Positions 25,871 through 37,130 of a stretch of 64,000 bases of DNA are shown piece after piece. This DNA is from Bilabrum cf. latius (lineage: Eukaryota; Bigyra: Bicosoecida; Bigyra; Bicosoecida), in contig OZ237765.1 of the NCBI GenBank assembly GCA_965178125.1, positions 434,001 to 498,000 of the forward strand, given 5' to 3'. Below the pieces are notes generated by a model. It was not told the DNA's origin and ran no database searches. It saw only the letters and a list, made by a program, of their open reading frames with translations. The number at the start of each line of letters is the position of its first letter. Position 1 is the stretch's first letter. Made by a program: the position numbers and the translations under genes.

Positions 25871-28800
25871 TCAGGCGAACCCCGCCTGTGACACTGCCCC
25901 TGTAGTCGGTGCGCTTGCCTTTGCCTTGCCCTGCAAGGGATTGACGCTGCCGATCATGCCAGCGCTTATTGAAACGGTGGTTCCTGTACTTCCGCTCGTC
26001 CCCGCTGCCTGAGGGCGCTACCCGGTACTGCTCTGCGGGGACGCCTTGGGTTGCGACAGGAAGTAGTAGGCCGCAGCGCCTGCGACTCCGATCACTACGA
26101 TTGCTGCGATGACCCCACCCACAACTGCTCCACCACCGCCGCCCCCGGTTGCATCGGAAGACCCAGTGCTTGCGAGCACAGCCTGGCCTCCGGGAAGCTG
26201 CTGCGACCCGGTGCATGCGTTGAGCTGGATGCCGCTGTCGATCGGTCGACTCACAGTGACAGACGCAAGATCGAACCCCTGCATCAGCTGCATGCGGTCG
26301 AAGCCTAGCGTGCTCGTGGCGGGGATGGAGCTCAGGTCAATGGTGACGTCACCGAGGGAGGCCTCGCTGGCGATCCCGCCCACATCAACCCCGATAGTCG
26401 CTGCTGTGCACGATACGTCCTTGAGCTGTCTGGCATGCAGGTCGGCTGCATCATCAGGATGCGCGGCCTCCAGCCGTCTGTTGTTGGTGATGTATCGACT
26501 CGTTGAGTAATCGCTGTAGGACGACCATGTTGAACGCGATTGGTGCTGCACCCGCAGCTAGAGGTAGACCTCGTAGCCGTTGTCGTTTACTCGGCTGGCC
26601 GGGATGTCGATGTAGTAAGAGTTACTGTAAGCAGTGAGGCTACTGCTGAAGTCTGCATTCCCCAGAATCCGAGTATCGAGGGCGGAAACAAACCCATCGC
26701 TCCGCCAGGCACTCACTTCAACCGTATCCACGCTCCCACAGACTGCCTCGGTATTCTCTGTGAATGTCACACGCACGCTCGATCCGACCTGAGTTACGCT
26801 AGAAATGGTAGGTTTGCTAATGTCGTAGCTGGCACAAGAGAACCTGTAGAACCCGCTAATAGAGCTAGCCGCACTCCACTACTAGCTGTTCCTCGTAGAG
26901 ACACGGAGCTTAAAACGGGCTGTCGGAGTGATGGCGTCGGAGAGTGTTGACGTGGGCACATCGACGAAGTACGTTGATCCCGTCGCGCCGAAGCTGAAGC
27001 TAGTTCTGCCAGCGTACAGCTGATCATCGCTGAGCACTCCTTCCCCAATCGCTTCGACCATTACGCCATCCAGCGCTCCGCAGTATGACGGGGCATCGTA
27101 ATCGAACCTGACACGCAGCGCCGTTGGATCCCCGGTGGTGCCCCGAAGGTACTGAAACGTGGATGAAATTATTGGTTTGCCAGGTGCTCGACACACTGGG
27201 GCTGGCGTCGAGCTTGGGCTTGGTATTGGTCTGGGGCTGGAGCTGGGTCTTGGCCGGGGGCTAGAGCTGGAGCTGGGTTGTGGCCTGGAGCTGGAGCTGG
27301 GTTGTGGTCTTGAGCTGGAGCTGGGTCGCGGCCTGGAGCTGGAGCTGGGTAATGGCTGGGATGATGGCGATGTATTAGGGATCGAGCTTGTCGTAGGAGG
27401 GTTTCTCGGCTTCGATGACGGCGACGGCAGTGCTGGAGTATTTCTGACGATATCCCACCGTGGCCGGGATGGTGGTTGCGAATCTGGCGTCCCCACTCTG
27501 GGGCTGAGCTCGAAGCCTTGGTACAACTCCACTGGAATCAGGTTGTACAGCATGAGGGTCAGCTTGGGCCCAATTGACACAATGGATCGTCCTGCCGCGA
27601 CGAGCGCGTTGTCCCCGCCCTTCAGCACAGTCAGTGGCCGGTACGTGTACTCAAAATCTGCATCGGAAACGATGGTGCCGGGGTCCTGCTGTGCCCTCAG
27701 CCCGTCGCAGTCAATCTGTTTCCAGGCACCAACGCTTGGGTAGGAGCCTCGGGTGCACCCTTCATTGACGTGGCAAGTTCCAAATGAGCACTAGTTGATG
27801 CAGTAGCAGTCGTCAGAATCCCCAAGTGTGTTCGAGAACGTGAAGCCGAGTTCCGCCGTCCCTGTTGCTGAGAAGCCCATACCGAGCTTGGCTGGTGTCT
27901 CAGCCACGTTAATCCCTCTGGCTGCGAACGTGGCTTCCGTTGCGATCACCACAGGGAGTGGGCCGACACTGAAGGAGACTGAAGGCAGACGGATCGTTGG
28001 ACCAATCTCGGCCAGCTCATCCTTTGAAGTCTCTCTACCCATGTCAATAACGACGTCCACGTTGCTTCCTGCTTTTCCCTGCAGGATCAGCTCCAGCTTG
28101 CTGATTTTCGTCTGCAGCCCGCTTGCAACGAAGTATTGGCCATGGGAGGCCAGTTTAAAGTGAATGGAAGGGGTCAGGTACGCGTATCTGCGGAGAAGAT
28201 TGGTCAGAAGGGGATAGTGAGGAGCAACAATGGGGAGGAGAGACGTGCGTGGGGCGTCGGCGTACTAATTGGCGCAAGACCGACCCTGATACAATACGTG
28301 GATCTCACGTGTCTTCGAAGTACATGACATCTTGAACCAGGTTGAGAGGGGACTCGATTGCATTCCCGGTATCAGTGTCGAGGTTGAAGTTCCAGGTTGT
28401 CAGGTCGTTGCTGCAATCGTAGTTCACCAGTGCTTCGAGTGAAGTGATGCTCAAGTCTCCCCTTGCCTCTTCGCAAGACTGGATCCGACGGCGGCGGTGC
28501 CTCTTCATGCGGTCAGCCAGCGTTGTGCCCGTTCCGTTGGACTGCTCCTGTCTCAGTGTGCCGTCATCATGACTGGGCGTTACGTTGATCTCGAGATCAA
28601 ACAAGCTAGCTGCGTTGTTGGGCGGCACAATTTCCACAGTGGCGGTTGTGGCCCATGTTCGGCTCTGTGGCCCGGCATCCGTCCAGTCCCTCTGCGAAAT
28701 TTCGAGCAGCTCAGAGGTACTGCTCCCAAGCACAACAACAGTCTGGCTCTCCGGCGCATTGGAAAGGCTACTGTGTAAACGTTGCGCCACTTTCGTGCTG

Positions 28801-29823
28801 CTTGGCTCAGTGCTTCCGCCTATCAGCGCTTTTGCCAGGTGCGTCGAGACTGTTCTTGCTCCTGGCATGGTTCGCTGGGAGCAGCCCCAGCCGGCCTCGA
28901 AAGACATGTGCTGCCCTGGAACAAGGGTAATGGGCGCTGCAGAGAGGATACGAAGTTTGTTGGAGTCAGGCGGGCACTCAATCTTCAGGATCTCCGGCCG
29001 ATCTTCGAGAACGGCGGTGTCATTCCGGAGCACGACGTGGTACTGTATGTTGGCGGAGCCGAGCCCGGGTGCTTCGAGGGTTGCATGCTGCAGGTACCGC
29101 CCGCCATGTGCTCCCTTGGACTCGTAACAAGTCTCGATCGGCATCGTCCGGCGGCCAATGCTCATGAGGCCGGTAGGTGACGCCGCGTTTGGCTGAAAGG
29201 CGCGAGGGCGCATTCCAACGTTTGATCCGAGCAGTTCTTGCGCATCTGAATGCAGAGCTCGAGCGTGGGCGCTGGGGATCCGGATCCCTGAAGATGTCGA
29301 GGTGCGCTCACTAGCACCGGCGTGGATGATGTCAAGAGACAGCCCATGCAGCCGAACAAACGGCGCGAGAGCCACCAAGGCATTTGCTGAACGGCACTCC
29401 TCGGGCCCGGCACACAGCACGATAGTTGTGTGATCGCTATGGGTGTAGCAGTTCTGGAGCTGCGGCGATAAAATAATGGGATCATTGGAATCGTAAGTGA
29501 ATCAGTTCCCCGTGGTACCCGGTTCTTGCAGCCATCCCGTGGTGGATGCTGGGCCAAACCGGTGCAGGACTATGCGCAACACTCACATCAGATGAATCAC
29601 CGATTAATGACTCGACTGTGTCGCACGGGATACCGTTTTCGTCGCCGCTAATGCTTCCAGCGACCACGAATGCGACCTTTTCGTGATAGCGATCGTCAAA
29701 AGCGGCTGTTCCAGTGAACAAGGCTCGACGCCCTCCAGATTCGGATGCGCTTGCAGAATACGACATCAGTAGTGCAACCATGAGCACAATAGCAGCAGAA
29801 ATCGCAATCATCTTCCTTGCCAT
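25871..29823 (-). CDS. Single-pass type I surface protein with Fn3-like repeats and Pro/Ser stalk
   Basis: Exons (minus): 29823-29587, 29453-28309 and 28187-25871 (TGA), with clean GT-AG junctions in phases 0 and 2. Signal peptide (MARKMIAISAAIVLMVALLM). A beta-rich ectodomain holds an EGF-like Cys cluster (DDCYCIN-TAG-CSFGTC, nt 27800). A PSSSSRPQ-type stalk (nt 27360-27190) follows, then two fibronectin-III-like modules (LRVRFDYDAPSYCGAL; VRVTFTENTEAVCGSV). One TM helix (VVGGVIAAIVVIGVAGAAAYYF, nt 26130) and a short tail ending SQAGFA complete it. About 1,230 aa. Four in-frame TAGs: 27792, 26882, 26558 and 26018. The last is followed by 48 codons to TGA, so standard code would lose only the cytoplasmic tail there. 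Likely adhesion or recognition; no specific family recognised. Confidence 0.8.
27190..27360. repeat. Minisatellite encoding a Pro/Ser-rich stalk
   Basis: About five imperfect ~36-bp units (CTGGAGCTGGAGCTGGG core on +) encode SSSSRPQP-type repeats on the minus strand, within the Fn3-like surface protein. Resembles extended linkers of secreted enzymes and mucins. Confidence 0.85.
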
Positions 29824-30707
29824 CGTTGAGTTATTGTGAAAATCCCTCTCTGCAACTTTATGTCAGCGATCTTCCAAGCGCGTTCTGATCTTGGAAGGAT
29901 CCTCGGATCCTTGGATCCTGGTGACTATTACGGATCCTTGCGATATCAGAAGCACCACATCCGGATTGGTCGAACCACCTTCTGAGCAACACCATATCAT
30001 AGCACATATCCGCCTCTAGTCTCTGCGCCAATCATGATGCAGCAGTTTATTTGGCGGGCTGCAACTGCACTACACTGTGGCACCGTCACGCCTCGAGCGA
30101 TGCGCCCCTGCCCAGTTAGTTGGAAATCCTGGACAAAATTTAGTGCAAATTAGGTCTAGATGGTCATGATGGAATGGGTGTTGGTGCCTAAGCGATGGTC
30201 TACATTGCAGCGTAGATCTAATGCATATGGTATGCGAATAGATGAAATGCCTGAATGCCGTGTACACCGGGGGGTCTAGATCTATACTGACTGGAAATTC
30301 CTCACGTGTGGCGCGAGAGCCCTGGCACCCATCGGAGCAGCTGCTCCGGGAAGCAGCATCACACCGATGGGGCCGGGCACACGCAGCATGCATGTCTGCT
30401 CTTTGCTGGCTCAACTGCCGCCCAGAAGCACGTGGCAGCAGGCAGCAGTGGAGGGCTAGGGCAAGACAAACTAACACACGTCATGGTTCAACCCCTCACT
30501 CCCATTCGGACGAATGAACGCCCCCTTGGTACCAAAGGAAGGTTCCTGCAGGTGATGGACGAGGGGGATTTCAAGCCCCGGAGCACCTGCTCCATTGAAG
30601 CAGCTGCGGCCAGGCCAGAGAGAGCCAGTCGGGTTCAACCCGCTCAATCGCACAAAACGCACCGGCTTGTGAAAGCGCGGTGGCAGCTTGCCGTGAGCCA
30701 GCGCTCG
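29824..30707. other. Intergenic region without a recognisable gene
   Basis: 884 bp between two minus-strand genes. Contains several GGATCC-type palindromes clustered at 29898-29935 and AT-rich DNA at 30100-30250. No coding frame looks conserved. Presumably 3'UTR of the COPI-type gene and the promoter of the Fn3-like gene. Confidence 0.5.
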
Positions 30708-31388
30708 TCACACGGACGTGGCGGCCTCGGTGGTGGTCGTTGTGCTGGCCTTGCCGTCCCCACCGCAGATGGGAGAAGGGGGCGGGACGCCGGGCACGAA
30801 GTTGAAGACGACGTAAAGGCAGCCGAGGAACTCCTGGACGATGAACAGGAGCAGGAAAAACTGCGAGGGCGGTGGCAAACGCGAGTGCGTATGTGACGAG
30901 TGCACGCATGGCATCACATGGAAAAGAGGTGAGACGATCTGGATCAGTGAAATCAGGGCAGCCACATGGAAAAAAATACCTCATAATGACGATGCATACT
31001 ACTGCCAGCAATGCATATTGCCAGAAGCTTTGCATGGAATCGCGCGCGAGATGCGGAACTAGGTCGCAACACTCACGTCGGAGAATCCACGCCATCCGAT
31101 GATCCCCAGCAGGATGAAGGTGATGCCGCGGCCCAGAAACGTGGTGTAGAACTTCATCCACTCCTTCACGAAATCGATGACGAAGTACCCGAGGGCGTAC
31201 AGGATCACCAGGATGCCCGCCAGGATCATGGCAGTCGCGACCAAAGCGACAGGGATGTAGTCGCCACCGCCAACCCAGTCAGCGTACGCAAGGATGCCAC
31301 TGAGGGCAAAAGCTATGCCGCATATGATCTCAACGACGGACCAGATGATTCCACAGTTGCAGCCGGTGCAGTAGCCGGACTCCGCCAT
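30708..31388 (-). CDS. COPI-associated-type tetraspan membrane protein, copy 1
   Basis: Exons 31388-31077 and 30860-30708 (TGA), 154 aa, phase-0 intron. Four hydrophobic helices: IIWSVVEIICGIAFALSGI, YIPVALVATAMILAGILVIL, a block around the family hallmark FYTTFLGRGITFILLGII, and FFLLLFIVQEFLGCLYVV in exon 2. The LGRG motif and four-helix layout match the small COPI-associated protein family (Golgi membrane). A Cys-rich N-terminus (YCTGCNCG) and a Thr-rich tail are lineage features. The gene has no TAG codon. Paralogue of the two genes upstream, with the intron at the same codon. Confidence 0.8.
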
Positions 31389-32006
31389 GTCGTCGCTTTT
31401 TGGTAGCTGCGAGGATAAAGTAGTGCAACATGACAGAAGACACGAATTTATATCAAGAGTAGATGATCCATCTGCTACAAATGTATGCATTGGCTGCGTA
31501 AATGCTTTCTCGGTTCTTTTGTGTATCAAAACGAGGTAACGGAAAAGCAACCGGTGGACACCGTTAGACAAGTCCTCAAACGATGCCCTCGAATTTACTC
31601 TGGTTTTGAACAGATACAATCCAAAGCCCAGATCTATATGATTATATGGCTGCAAGTGTGGACTTCTCACTCTCTTTTTGCGGCAGCGGACACAAATTCC
31701 GCCATTTACGGAACCAGGTCTATCCTTACGCGCGGCGCCGTATTGCACGCAGGCTGGATGCAGGCAACAGCATACAGAAAGTCCGATTTGCTCGTCTCGA
31801 GGGGACGTATGTAGATTCTAGATGGCAAGTGATTGGCAGAGGTGCTCCCACGTGCAGGACCGCTCGCGAGACTAAGTTTGCGGCCGCTGCCAGTCAGTGA
31901 TGCAGTTGGGTATACCCATCCAGTGTAGGGGATTGCTGGCTGGAAGTGTGGCCAAATACGAAAGAACTATAGTTTTCCCGAATAATCAGCGCGGTGCCTG
32001 GACGCG
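31389..32006. other. Spacer between COPI-type copies 1 and 2
   Basis: 618 bp, AT-richer than the exons. No supported gene; likely the 3'UTR of copy 2 and promoter of copy 1. Confidence 0.5.
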
Positions 32007-32564
32007 TCACGAAGCAGGGGACACAGAGCTACCACCCCCACCGCCGCAAATGGGCTGCGGAGGCGGCACGCCAGGCACGAACTGCAGAATTATATAAAGT
32101 ATGCCCAGAACAACCTCCACGATGGACAGAATCAAGAAGAACTGCGGTGTTGGTTGGGGGGGAGGGACGGGGGGGGGGGGGGTTAATTTATAGTTCACGA
32201 TGCAAGAGGACATGTTCAAGCACCTGCTCGTGCAGCTAGAGTGCTCGCTCACCGCCGAGAACCCGCGCCATCCGATGATGCCAAGCAGCAGGAACGTAAT
32301 GCCGCGGCCCAGGAATGTCGTGTAGAATTCCATCCACTTTTGCACGAACGAATTCACCACCACTCCGAAGGCGTATAGGATGATGGTCACGCCTGCCACG
32401 ATGAGTGCAACGCCGACTAGGGCTCCTGGGATGTGGTCGGCTCCCGCCCCGCCAAGCACGGTAAGGACGCCGCTCAGGGTGGTCGCAACGCCACAAATGA
32501 TTTCAACGATTGACCACACCGTACCGCAGCTGCAGTTGCATGAAGGGCATCCGCTGGATTTCAT
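32007..32564 (-). CDS. COPI-associated-type tetraspan membrane protein, copy 2
   Basis: Exons 32564-32253 and 32141-32007 (TGA), 148 aa. Exon 1 has exactly the same length as in copy 1 (104 codons) and ends at the same residue of GWRGFS. N-terminus Cys-rich (CPSCNCSCG), core FYTTFLGRGITFLLLGIIGW, last helix FFLILSIVEVVLGILYIIL, then PGVPPPQPICGGGGG. The intron carries a very C-rich polypyrimidine tract in the sense strand just before its acceptor. No in-frame TAG. Confidence 0.8.
   Translation of the reverse strand: MKSSGCPSCNCSCGTVWSIVEIICGVATTLSGVLTVLGGAGADHIPGALVGVALIVAGVTIILYAFGVVVNSFVQKWMEFYTTFLGRGITFLLLGIIGWRGFSAVSEHSSCTSRCLNMSSCIVNYKLTPPPPVPPPQPTPQFFLILSIVEVVLGILYIILQFVPGVPPPQPICGGGGGSSVSPAS
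32155..32182. other. G/C homopolymer tract in intron
   Basis: 28-nt block of G (plus strand) with two A and one C interruptions. Read in the sense of copy 2 it is a C tract 13 nt upstream of the acceptor AG, so it could serve as the polypyrimidine tract. It is also a G-quadruplex candidate. Confidence 0.7.
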
Positions 32565-33091
32565 TTACCCTGCGTTATCTTAGCGAAGGTTGGAATAGTC
32601 GCTTGGCATGGTCGCATGAACCGGGATATGGTCGCACCGAGATACGAATCAAAATCCAACATGCAGTTTGGTCATATGGTTGAAGCGAGGGGGGGATTCA
32701 GAGGTCATACAATTCTAAAAATGCAAACTATCGCACGACGAAAATTAACCGTTAAGCACGGTCTCAGCCGCGCAGCACTTCAAGTGTAGCGAATGGAACA
32801 GACCGTTAAAAACTATGGTGTGTATTGTATGTGTTGGAGCTCACAATGCTATTGAAATCGTGAAATACTGATTCGATCTCCGGCATTCGTTCAATCCAAT
32901 GGAACGGTCACCTGCCCGGAGCTGAAAAGCTGCAGGCCGGGCAGGCCCGACCAAAACCACTCGGATGGACAGCACCGCCCCTTCCGCGCTTTGCCGCTAG
33001 AAGAGCCATATGGGGCCAGGTTCAATTCGTATCAGAGGTCGTTCCACCAGCCAGTCACCGTGTCGATGAATACCCTGCGATTGAACAGCGA
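32565..33091. other. Spacer between COPI-type copies 2 and 3
   Basis: 527 bp, AT-rich around 32600-32900. No supported gene. Confidence 0.5.
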
Positions 33092-33653
33092 TCATGGTGT
33101 CTGCACCACCCCGCAGGCCAGCCCGCAGAGCGGCACCGACTTGGGCACCGAGGGGAAGAAATCCACGATCACGTAGATCAGACCGAGCACCTCTTGTATG
33201 ATGAACATGGCCAGGAAGAACTGCGGGGCACGGGAAATGGGGAGTGCAGGCAGTGACGAGGGACAGTGCTTGGGTGCAGAGATAATGGTGCAAGGCAGAC
33301 TGACCGGGAGACAAGGCAGCTCCTATCCATAACCCAACTGGGCTTACGTCGGAGAACCCGCGCCACCCAATGATCCCCAGCAGGATGAAGGTGATGCCGC
33401 GGCCCAGAAACGTGGTGTAGAACTTCATCCACTCCTTCATGAAGCCCATCACGTACAGACCGAGGGCGTACAGGATCACCAGGACGCCCGCCAGGATCAT
33501 GGCCACGGAAACCAGGGCAATGGGGATGTAGTCAGCCCCACCGGTCCAGTCGACCAGCGCCAGTACCCCGCTCAGCATGAAAGCGGCGCCGCAGATGATC
33601 TCGAGGACCGACCATATCATGCCGTAGCTGAGCAGCGCGCATGCCGCCTGCAT
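33092..33653 (-). CDS. COPI-associated-type tetraspan membrane protein, copy 3
   Basis: Exons 33653-33348 and 33220-33092 (TGA), 144 aa; start at MQAACALLSYGMIWSV. Closest in sequence to copy 1: the block from KEWMKFYTTFLGRG to GWRGFSD is identical apart from the membrane-flanking residues. The second exon diverges (FLAMFIIQEVLGLIYVIVDF) and ends in a Cys-containing tail. Divergent to adenosine kinase, 353 bp away. No in-frame TAG. Confidence 0.8.
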
Positions 33654-34006
33654 CGTCTTAATCTGCGAGAATTTCAACTAGATACATAAAAAGAGTATTA
33701 TTACAACGCGTTTCTAGGATTTGAATGTTCCTGTGGCGTGGCTATGCTCGTTGCACTCGGACCCCACTGGTGGATTGGCCTTAAAAATGGATTCCAGGAG
33801 GGGAGTTTACAACTTAAGGCTGGTCATATCGCACAAGGCCTGTACAAATCATTGCAATAGCTGGTTAGATTGGACGCCTCACCGTTTTAAGATCGGAAAT
33901 AGGCTTTTTGTCGTTGGCTCGAGTCAGTAGCTCAGAACGTTCGGTTGATGTTCCCTAGCAGGCAGTGCATCCACTCGCGCGAACACTTGCAAGATCTGCT
34001 GCTACA
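33654..34006. promoter_or_regulatory. Shared upstream region, COPI-type copy 3 / adenosine kinase
   Basis: 353 bp between divergent start codons. No motif recognised; promoter role inferred from position. Confidence 0.35.
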
Positions 34007-35311
34007 ATGGCTGCTGTCGCTGGTGCTTCGAAGGCTGACGGTGATATGAAGGGTGCTCTGCTCGGTATGGGCAACCCCTTGCTTGATATCTCGGCGGAAG
34101 TGCCGATTGAGCTGGTCAAGAAGTAAGGCAGCGTCACGCACATTTTGCTTGCACTTGTGCAGGGTGAAATGATCCTTAATATGTCGCAAACGTGCCAGTG
34201 GTGTACTATATGATAATTCGTACTTTTCGCAACTATTTGCAGGTACGGACTCGAGATGAACAGCGCATGCCTGGCCGAGGACAAGCACGTGCCCCTGTGT
34301 GAGCATACCAACACCTTTGCATGTTTTATGCACGTGCCAGGAAAGCATGATGTTCGTAACCACGTTGATTAATTGATAATCTGCCTTCAGATTGCCCCCT
34401 TCTATCCCACAGACAAGGAGCTGGTTGAGGATTTCCCCAAGGTGCAGTACATCGCTGGCGGTGCCACCCAGAACACCATCCGCGTGGCCCAGTGGATGAT
34501 CGGCAAGCCCGGCGTGACCTCTTACATCGGCTGCATCGGTAAAGACGACGACTTCGGCAAGCAGCTGCGCAAGTCCGCCACCGCCGACGGAGTGGCCGTG
34601 CACTACCGCGAGGACGCCGAGAAGCCCACGGGCACCTGCGCCGTGCTCATCAACGAGAAGGAACGTTCGCTGTGCGCGAACCTGTCGGCCGCGAACGAGT
34701 ACAAGATGGAGGACCACTTCAACACGGAGGAGATCCAGGCCGTAGTGAAGGCCTCCAAGGTGACCTACTCTGCCGGCTTCTTCCTGACCGTCTGCCCCGA
34801 CGCCATGGTGGCTGCGGGCAAGCTGGCGGCCGAGTCCACGGACAAGGTCTTCTGCTTCAACCTGAGCGCTCCCTTCCTGTGCCAGTTCTTCAAGGAGCAG
34901 ATGCACCAGGTGCTGCCCTACGCAGACTACGTGTTCGGCAACGAGAGCGAGGCCGCTGCCTTCGCCGAGGCGAACGGGTTCAAGGGCGCCACGGTGCCCG
35001 AGGTGGCCCTCAAGATCTCCATGCTGCCCAAGGCCTCCGGGACCAGGGGGAGAGTGGTGGTCATCACACAGGGATCGGAGCAGACGGTGATCGCGAAGGA
35101 CGGCAAGGTTGTCACGTACGACGTGCCTGCCGTGCCGGCCGATGAGATCGTGGACGTGAACGGCGCGGGCGATTCCTTCGTGGGTGGTTTCCTCGCCAAG
35201 CTGCTGGAGGGCGCTGATTTGGCCGAGTGCGTGCGCGCCGGTCACTGGGCGGCAGGCGTGATCATCCGTACCTCGGGATGCGTGCTGCCCGCCAAGTGCG
35301 ATTTCGCCTGA
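34007..35311 (+). CDS. ADK: Adenosine kinase
   Basis: Phosphorylates adenosine to AMP in purine salvage (ribokinase/PfkB family). Three exons: 34007-34122, 34243-34298 and 34413-35311 (TGA), about 356 aa, the usual length. Exon 1 holds LLGMGNPLLDISAEV. The exon 2/3 splice gives HVPLYKELVEDF followed by YIAGGATQNTIRVAQWM, the adenosine-binding N-terminal motif. Near the C-terminus VDVNGAGDSFVGGFLAKL carries the anion-hole GAGD with the catalytic Asp. No in-frame TAG occurs, so it is intact under either code. Highly biased GC3 codon use suggests strong expression. Confidence 0.97.
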
Positions 35312-35549
35312 GTTCTATTGCGTGGCTGAAGGCAAAACACATATTGGCGCATGCAGTGGGGATTGTTTTTTACAACTGTGGCGATACGGTGCGCTGGACT
35401 GCTGTGGTCGGCCCCGGCGCAGGTTGCGTGCTGTATTCGGTTTTCATGTCCGTTCGGCCCAAGGGAAACTCGAGCACAGTACGATCGTTGCATCACAGTT
35501 AGACACGATCAATTTAAAGAACTGAACACAATATTTTCCCAGAACTGGC

Positions 35550-36886
35550 ATGGAGTACAGCACTGGTCGGCCTGGCGTCTCCAGGTCGATGGCTAAGTCC
35601 GGCATTTCCACAGTCCAGCCATGGAAAGTGCACGACATGAAGGCTAAGAAGGCCGGTGTTCGCAAAACAATGCACATGGTGAAGCCTGCGGCTCGAATGG
35701 GACCGCCGTCCGGCCGAGTTAAGCGCGGTGGAGACAAGCTCGGCATGGTAACTGCATTCTCGGGCGCCGGAAGCTATGAGGGCGCGTGGCTTGGTAATAT
35801 GAAGCATGGTTTTGGGACGATGGTATATTCAGACGGCAGAAAGGTGAGTTATTCCCATTTGGTAGCCATGGCGGCTCGTTGTCATGCTGCCTTTGACATT
35901 CATGAAATTGATCATGCTTCTGGTTGTTGCAGTACGAGGGCGAGTGGGCGAATGACAAACCCCACGGACGTGGCGTTCTTTGGGTGAAACGGAACGGCAA
36001 GCTGGTCAAGCGCTTCACTGGGGAATTCAGGGACGGGCACCCGAGCGGCGCGGGTGAGCTATTCCTGAAGAACGGTGACAGGTACGAGGGCACTCTGGTG
36101 GGGGGCCGGATCGAAGGGAGGGGCACCATGGCATACGCGAGTGGTGACGTATACGAAGGGTCCTTCATTAACGGGAAGAGGCACGGGGTCGGCGTGCTCA
36201 CCCGCTCCGACGGGAACGTGTATGAGGGCCATTTTGTGGGCGACCTCAAGCACGGCCCGGGGAGGTTTCTGTACATGTCAAAGCGAAAAGTATTCGAGGG
36301 AGAATGGGTAGAAGACACTCCCAAGTGCGGCGTGTACGAGGAGATGGAGGCGGACGATGACACGGGTGGGGCGAGGGCAGCAGCAGCAGCAGCAGCATCG
36401 GGGGCGTCCTCGGGCAGGGAAGAGGAGGGCAGGGGCTCAAGCCGAGGACCGTCACTGCCCTCGCTTCGACTGGCCAGACCAGACGGGGTCCTTATTTAGG
36501 CGGTGGATGCGGCGAGGGCGGGGACGCTGTCCGCCGGGGACGCAGACACGGACGCTGTGGCAGCGGCGAGGACCGGAGCAGGTGGTGGGGCGGCGGTGGG
36601 TGCGAGCGGCGCCGCGCATGATGCCGCTACGGAACCGTTCGGGGCGGAAAAGCTGACGGACGAGGAGCTAGATGACTTGCGGACCGCCTTCATGACGGGT
36701 GGTCCCGGGGATGACGAGTGCATCGCGGCGCGCGACCTCGGTATCGTGCTGGAGTCGCTCGGCTTGGAGCCGACCGACGAGGACGTTGGGAATCTGGTGG
36801 CTGACATGGGCGGGGACGCGATGGACCCTGGGTGGAGAGTCCCCTTTTCTGCCTTTGCAGACATCATGGCGGAGACGAGGCAGTGA
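35550..36886 (+). CDS. MORN-repeat protein (MORN3-like) fused to a C-terminal EF-hand pair
   Basis: Exons 35550-35843 and 35933-36886 (TGA), about 415 aa. A basic N-terminus is followed by six or so MORN repeats (YEGAWLGNMKHGFGTMVYSDG; YEGEWANDKPHGRGVL; YEGSFINGKRHGVGVL; YEGHFVGDLKHGPGRF). It then has VFEGEWVEDTPKCGVYEEME and PDGVLI, which match the C-terminal end of MORN3. After an Ala/Gly-rich linker come EKLTDEELDDLRTAF, IVLESLGLEPTDEDV and VPFSAFADIM, laid out like an EF-hand pair whose calcium loops lack most acidic ligands. The single TAG (36497-36499) sits exactly between the MORN part and the EF-hand part, so standard code would give a normal-looking MORN3 protein and miss the fusion. 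Flagellar or acrosomal role is known for MORN3; here inferred. Confidence 0.85.
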
Positions 36887-37122
36887 GAGGCGGCAGGGCA
36901 TTGATGAGTGAGCGGTTAGTGCCAGTAGATATAGGGAACCATGTCAGTTAATCTAGGGTTGTATGACTCTCTGCCAGTGGCCGGCCCAGCAGAGTGAGTT
37001 TCATGGTAGCGCTGCAACTGGCCATGCAAGTCGTTGCAATCGGGTTACCATTCATTGCCACTGGCGGTCGCAACCTGCAACTTGAAACACTGGATCATAC
37101 CGTGCAGTGCACTTTCCGAATC

Positions 37123-37130
37123 GACCAGCA
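37123..37130. repeat. Target-site duplication, left copy
   Basis: GACCAGCA, identical to 38314-38321, directly abutting the terminal inverted repeat. Confidence 0.85.

Noticed and set aside
27190-27360. CRISPR-like array
   Set aside because: Direct repeats abut without unique spacers and encode a Pro/Ser stalk in frame; a coding minisatellite in a eukaryote.
33653-33677. Upstream start for COPI-type copy 3 (K-F-S-Q-I-K extension)
   Set aside because: The first codon there is TTG, not ATG. ATG 33653 is the first plausible start.
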